Shown one piece after another: positions 61,055 through 64,000 of a DNA stretch of 64,000 bases. Made by a program: the position numbers and the translations under genes. Location of the stretch: positions 357,001-421,000 of the forward strand of contig NZ_ANFY01000003.1 of NCBI RefSeq assembly GCF_000331225.1, given 5' to 3'. The notes under the pieces are model-generated. The model saw only the letters and a program-made list of their open reading frames with translations. It ran no database searches and had not been told where the DNA came from. This stretch comes from Sandarakinorhabdus sp. AAP62 (lineage in GTDB: Bacteria; Pseudomonadota; Alphaproteobacteria; Sphingomonadales; Sphingomonadaceae). How positions within the stretch are numbered: position 1 is the first letter of the stretch; each line of letters opens with the position of its first letter.

Positions 61055-62511
61055 TTCTTCAGTTCACGCGCCAGCGCCTTGGCGGTCTTCTCGCCATAGG
61101 GCGGCTTGAAGCCGGCGAGGCCCGCCAGATCAATCTTGGGCTGGCTGTAGACGGCCTTGGGATGGCTGAATTCCTTGAAGCCATCATGGCCGTGATAATT
61201 CCCCATGCCGGCCGGGCCGATGCCGCCGAACGGCAGGTCTTCCGCCGAAACGTGGAAGATCACGTCGTTCACGGTCACGCCGCCCGAAATCGTCCGATCG
61301 AGCACGCGGCGCTTTTCCAGTTCGTCCTGGCCGAACCAGTAGAGGCCCAGCGGCCGGTCGCGGCGGTTGATTTCGTCGATGGCGCCGTCCACTGCCTTGT
61401 AGGTGCGCACGGGCAGCAGCGGGCCGAAGATTTCCTCCTGCATCACCGTCATCTCGTCGGTGGCGCCGCGGATGATGTGCAGCGGCATCTTGTTGGTGTT
61501 CTGCTTGGAAAAATCCTCATTGGCCGGATTGACCACCACCACGTCCGCACCCTTGGCGCGGGCGTCTTCCACATGGGCTTCCAGCCGCTCCCGGTGGCGG
61601 GCACCCAGCACACTGGTGTAATCCGGGTTGGCCAGCATGGTGGGGTACATTTTCGCCGTCGCAGCCTTCAGGCCTTCGACGATCTCGCCTTCCTTCTCTT
61701 CGGGCACCAGCAGATAGTCCGGCGCCAGGCAGATCTGGCCGGCGTTCATCAGCTTGCCCATCGCCACCCGTTCCGTGGCCGCCGCCACATCGGCAGAGCG
61801 CGAGATGATGGTGGGCGATTTGCCGCCGAGTTCGAGCGTCAGCGGCACCAGATTCTTCGCGGCCGCCGCCATCACGTGGCGGGCCACGCTGGTCGCGCCA
61901 GTGAAGATGATGTGATCGAAGGGCAGTTCGGTGAACGCCTTGCCCACTTCCGGCCCACCGGTGATCACCGCGATTTCGGTCCGGTCGAACGCCGCTTCCA
62001 GCACTTCCTTCATCAGCGCCGAAGTGACCGGCGTATATTCCGACGGCTTGATCATCGCCCGGTTGCCGGCCGCCAGCACACCGGCCAGCGGCGCGAAGGT
62101 GAGGTTCACCGGGAAATTCCACGGGCTCAGGATGCCGACGACGCCCTTGGGCTGCCATTCCACCCGCGCTTTCGCACCAAGCAGGCCCATGGGGAAATCC
62201 AGCTTGCGCTTTTCCGGCTTCATCCAGGCATCGAGATGCTTCAGCGCATGCTTGAGCGGCTTGATCGACGCCATGATGTCGGTGACCAGGCTGAGTTCGG
62301 TCGAGCGGTGACCGAAATCCTCGCTCATCGCGGCGGCAAAACGATCCTTGTTGGCCAGCACCACATCCAGCGCGCGATTGAGCCGGTCGCGGCGGGTGGC
62401 GGCGGTGACGGGCAGTTCGGCCGTGAAGCTGGCACGCTGCGCTTCCAGCACGGCCTTCATCGCGGCGGCATCGCGGGCATCCCATTCGGCAGTCTTGGCA
62501 ACAGTGGCCAT
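61051..62511 (-). CDS. NAD(P)-dependent aldehyde dehydrogenase, coniferyl-aldehyde-dehydrogenase-like
   Basis: 486 residues. The catalytic Cys is in MNAGQICLAPDYLLV (about residue 255), the general base Glu in TLELGGKSPTII, and GATSVARHVMAAA is in the cofactor domain. FPVNLTFAPLAGVLAAGNRAMIKPSE and the short C-terminal part match the coniferyl/aromatic and fatty aldehyde subgroup. ATG 62511 is preceded by GGGAGA. It is divergent from the acyl-CoA synthetase, and together they could activate an oxidised aldehyde. Confidence 0.9.
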   Translation of the reverse strand: MATVAKTAEWDARDAAAMKAVLEAQRASFTAELPVTAATRRDRLNRALDVVLANKDRFAAAMSEDFGHRSTELSLVTDIMASIKPLKHALKHLDAWMKPEKRKLDFPMGLLGAKARVEWQPKGVVGILSPWNFPVNLTFAPLAGVLAAGNRAMIKPSEYTPVTSALMKEVLEAAFDRTEIAVITGGPEVGKAFTELPFDHIIFTGATSVARHVMAAAAKNLVPLTLELGGKSPTIISRSADVAAATERVAMGKLMNAGQICLAPDYLLVPEEKEGEIVEGLKAATAKMYPTMLANPDYTSVLGARHRERLEAHVEDARAKGADVVVVNPANEDFSKQNTNKMPLHIIRGATDEMTVMQEEIFGPLLPVRTYKAVDGAIDEINRRDRPLGLYWFGQDELEKRRVLDRTISGGVTVNDVIFHVSAEDLPFGGIGPAGMGNYHGHDGFKEFSHPKAVYSQPKIDLAGLAGFKPPYGEKTAKALARELKK

Positions 62512-62671
62512 GATCATTCTCCCAACATGTTTGGGTGCAGCCTAGGCCGGTTCAGCGCCGCCGCCAAGCCGCCCACATTCAAGGGGAACCGCGCCGTTCT
62601 GACAGACTGGCGGGGCGCTGCGCTTTGCGGCATCGTGACGGCAACGAAGACTGTCTTGGGGAAATGGATCA

Positions 62672-64000
62672 ATGAGCAACTGGCCTGCCATGTCGATTGC
62701 TGAAGCCCACGCGCAGCTGACCGCGCCCGGGCAGCCGCTGGAAATGGAGACGGTGTCCATCCAGGGCCGGCCCACGCGCGCCTGGAAGAACGCGCCGCCG
62801 TCGCTTGCCCATTGCTTCGCCGCCGGCCGCGCCCATGGCGACAAGGTCTTCTTGGTGCTGGATGAAGAGCGGGTGACGTTCGAGGCCTTTGCCCGCGCCA
62901 CGCTGGCGCTGGCGGAGCGGCTGAAGGCGGATGGCCTGACCAAGGGCGACCGCGTGGCGGTGGTGATGCGCAATATTCCGGAATGGCCGGTGGCCTTCTA
63001 TGCCGCCACGCTGTGCGGGGCGATCGTGACGCCGCTCAACGCCTGGTGGACCGGCGGCGAGCTGGAATATGGGCTGACCGACAGCGGCACCAGGATCCTG
63101 CTGATCGATGCCGAACGCTACAACCGCATCGCCGAACATCTGCCCAATTGCCCCGATCTCGAAACCATCTATGTGACCCGCGCCAGCGAGATGGAGCTGG
63201 GCGATCCGCGCGCGCGCCGGCTGGAGGAAGTGATCGGCTGGCCGATGGACTGGGCCTCGCTGAAGGACCGCGCCATCCCGGAAGCAGCGCTCAGCCTGCA
63301 GCCCGAAGATGACGCCACCATCTTCTATACCAGCGGCACCACCGGCAAACCCAAGGGTGCGCTGGGCACCCATCGCAACATCTGTTCCAACATCATGGCC
63401 AGCGCCTGCAGCCAGGCCCGCAGCTTCCTGCGCCGTGGCGAGCAGCCACCGGCCGCCGATCCCGATGCCCCGCAGAAGGCCACACTGCTCAGCGTACCCT
63501 TCTTCCACGCCACCGGCTGCCATGCCGTGCTCAATCCATCCCTCGTTGCCGGGGTGAAGCTGGTGCTGATGAAGAAGTGGGACGTGGTCGAGGCCATGAC
63601 CCTGATCGAACGCGAACGCTGCAATAGCGCCGGCGGCGTGCCGACCATTGCCTGGCAGATACTGGAGCATCCCGATCGCCACAAATATGATCTGTCGAGC
63701 CTTGAAACCGTCTCCTACGGCGGCGCGCCCTCGGCGCCCGAGCTGGTCCGCCAGATCGGCAGCCAGTTCAAGGCCAAGCCCGGCAATGGCTGGGGCATGA
63801 CCGAAACCAGCGCCACCTTCACCCACCACATGGCCGAGGATTATGAGCATCGGCCCGACAGCTGCGGGCCGCCGGTGCCGGTGTGCGATCTTGAGGTGCG
63901 CGATGCCGATGGCAAGGTGCTGGGGCCGAACGAAGTGGGTGAGCTTTATGGCTATGGCCCCAACGTGGTGAAGCTCTACTGGAACAAGCCCGAAGCCACC
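62672..64000 (+). CDS. Acyl-CoA synthetase (class I adenylate-forming), 5' part
   Basis: 443 residues are visible and the gene runs off the right edge. The AMP-binding P-loop FYTSGTTGKPKGALGTH, VPFFHATG, YGGAPSAPELV and WGMTETSA are present, in the order of class I adenylate-forming enzymes. The start ATG 62672 (MSNWPAMSIAEAHAQL) follows a GGGG site. It makes an acyl-CoA from an unidentified acid. It is divergent from the aldehyde dehydrogenase gene. Confidence 0.93.
   Translation, partial: MSNWPAMSIAEAHAQLTAPGQPLEMETVSIQGRPTRAWKNAPPSLAHCFAAGRAHGDKVFLVLDEERVTFEAFARATLALAERLKADGLTKGDRVAVVMRNIPEWPVAFYAATLCGAIVTPLNAWWTGGELEYGLTDSGTRILLIDAERYNRIAEHLPNCPDLETIYVTRASEMELGDPRARRLEEVIGWPMDWASLKDRAIPEAALSLQPEDDATIFYTSGTTGKPKGALGTHRNICSNIMASACSQARSFLRRGEQPPAADPDAPQKATLLSVPFFHATGCHAVLNPSLVAGVKLVLMKKWDVVEAMTLIERERCNSAGGVPTIAWQILEHPDRHKYDLSSLETVSYGGAPSAPELVRQIGSQFKAKPGNGWGMTETSATFTHHMAEDYEHRPDSCGPPVPVCDLEVRDADGKVLGPNEVGELYGYGPNVVKLYWNKPEAT

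Overview
The window is a high-GC chromosomal segment of an alphaproteobacterium, most likely a member of the Sphingomonadales. The evidence is two secreted proteins ending in a PEPxxWA-type sorting tail, several TonB-dependent receptors, the gene order rimP-nusA-ylxR-infB-rbfA-truB-rpsO-pnp, the block HIG1-like protein / PduO-type adenosyltransferase / etfB-etfA, and a tsaE-amgK-murU cell-wall recycling cluster. No phage, transposase, integrase, plasmid gene or CRISPR array is visible. Coding density is very high and many neighbours overlap by 1-4 bases.

Layout. Positions 1-2.8 kb: end of a DUF429-like gene, a VOC protein, crcB and an RluA-type pseudouridine synthase. 2.8-6.8 kb: an ECF sigma factor/membrane anti-sigma pair, with a secreted Thr/Arg-rich protein and an outer-membrane barrel on either side, then a defective-looking M23 protein. 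6.9-16.7 kb (minus strand): the transcription/translation/RNA-decay operon from rimP to pnp. 16.9-25.2 kb: PuuD-like membrane protein, rplU-rpmA, obgE, proB-proA-nadD-rsfS-rlmH and a CtpA protease. 25.2-27.4 kb: YqaA/DedA-like protein, dsbB, coq7, hspQ. 27.5-35.7 kb: tRNA-Ser(CGA), an operon of TonB receptor + ABC ATPase + two ABC-2/DUF3526-like permeases, a winged-helix/TolB-like/TPR regulator, and an HNH endonuclease. 35.9-44.4 kb: gluQ, two PEP-CTERM proteins (one a vanadium haloperoxidase/PAP2 homologue), HIG1-like protein, cobalamin adenosyltransferase, etfBA, a penicillin-acylase homologue. 44.4-52.2 kb (minus strand): murU, amgK, tsaE, two tandem paralogous outer-membrane receptors, ahcY. 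52.4-64 kb: S9 prolyl oligopeptidase, DUF454 protein, HisN-type phosphatase, family III CoA-transferase, M28 peptidase, alpha/beta hydrolase, GST, GFA protein, aldehyde dehydrogenase and the start of an acyl-CoA synthetase.

Most notable signals. (1) A near-identical bipartite promoter motif (CGCGAAGGAAT, 13-14 bases, CGTTGAA) occurs three times around the ECF sigma operon: divergently between the sigma gene and the barrel gene, and in front of the secreted Thr/Arg-rich gene. This reads as a small self-contained cell-envelope regulon. (2) A TonB receptor is translationally coupled to an ABC ATPase and two unusual permeases, and is followed by a large one-component regulator. (3) Three operator-like palindromes sit upstream of ahcY, etfBA and the haloperoxidase gene. 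(4) Two receptor paralogues are in tandem. (5) Two long sphingomonad-style inverted repeats lie between genes. Functions are read from sequence motifs and remembered family features; no database search was run.
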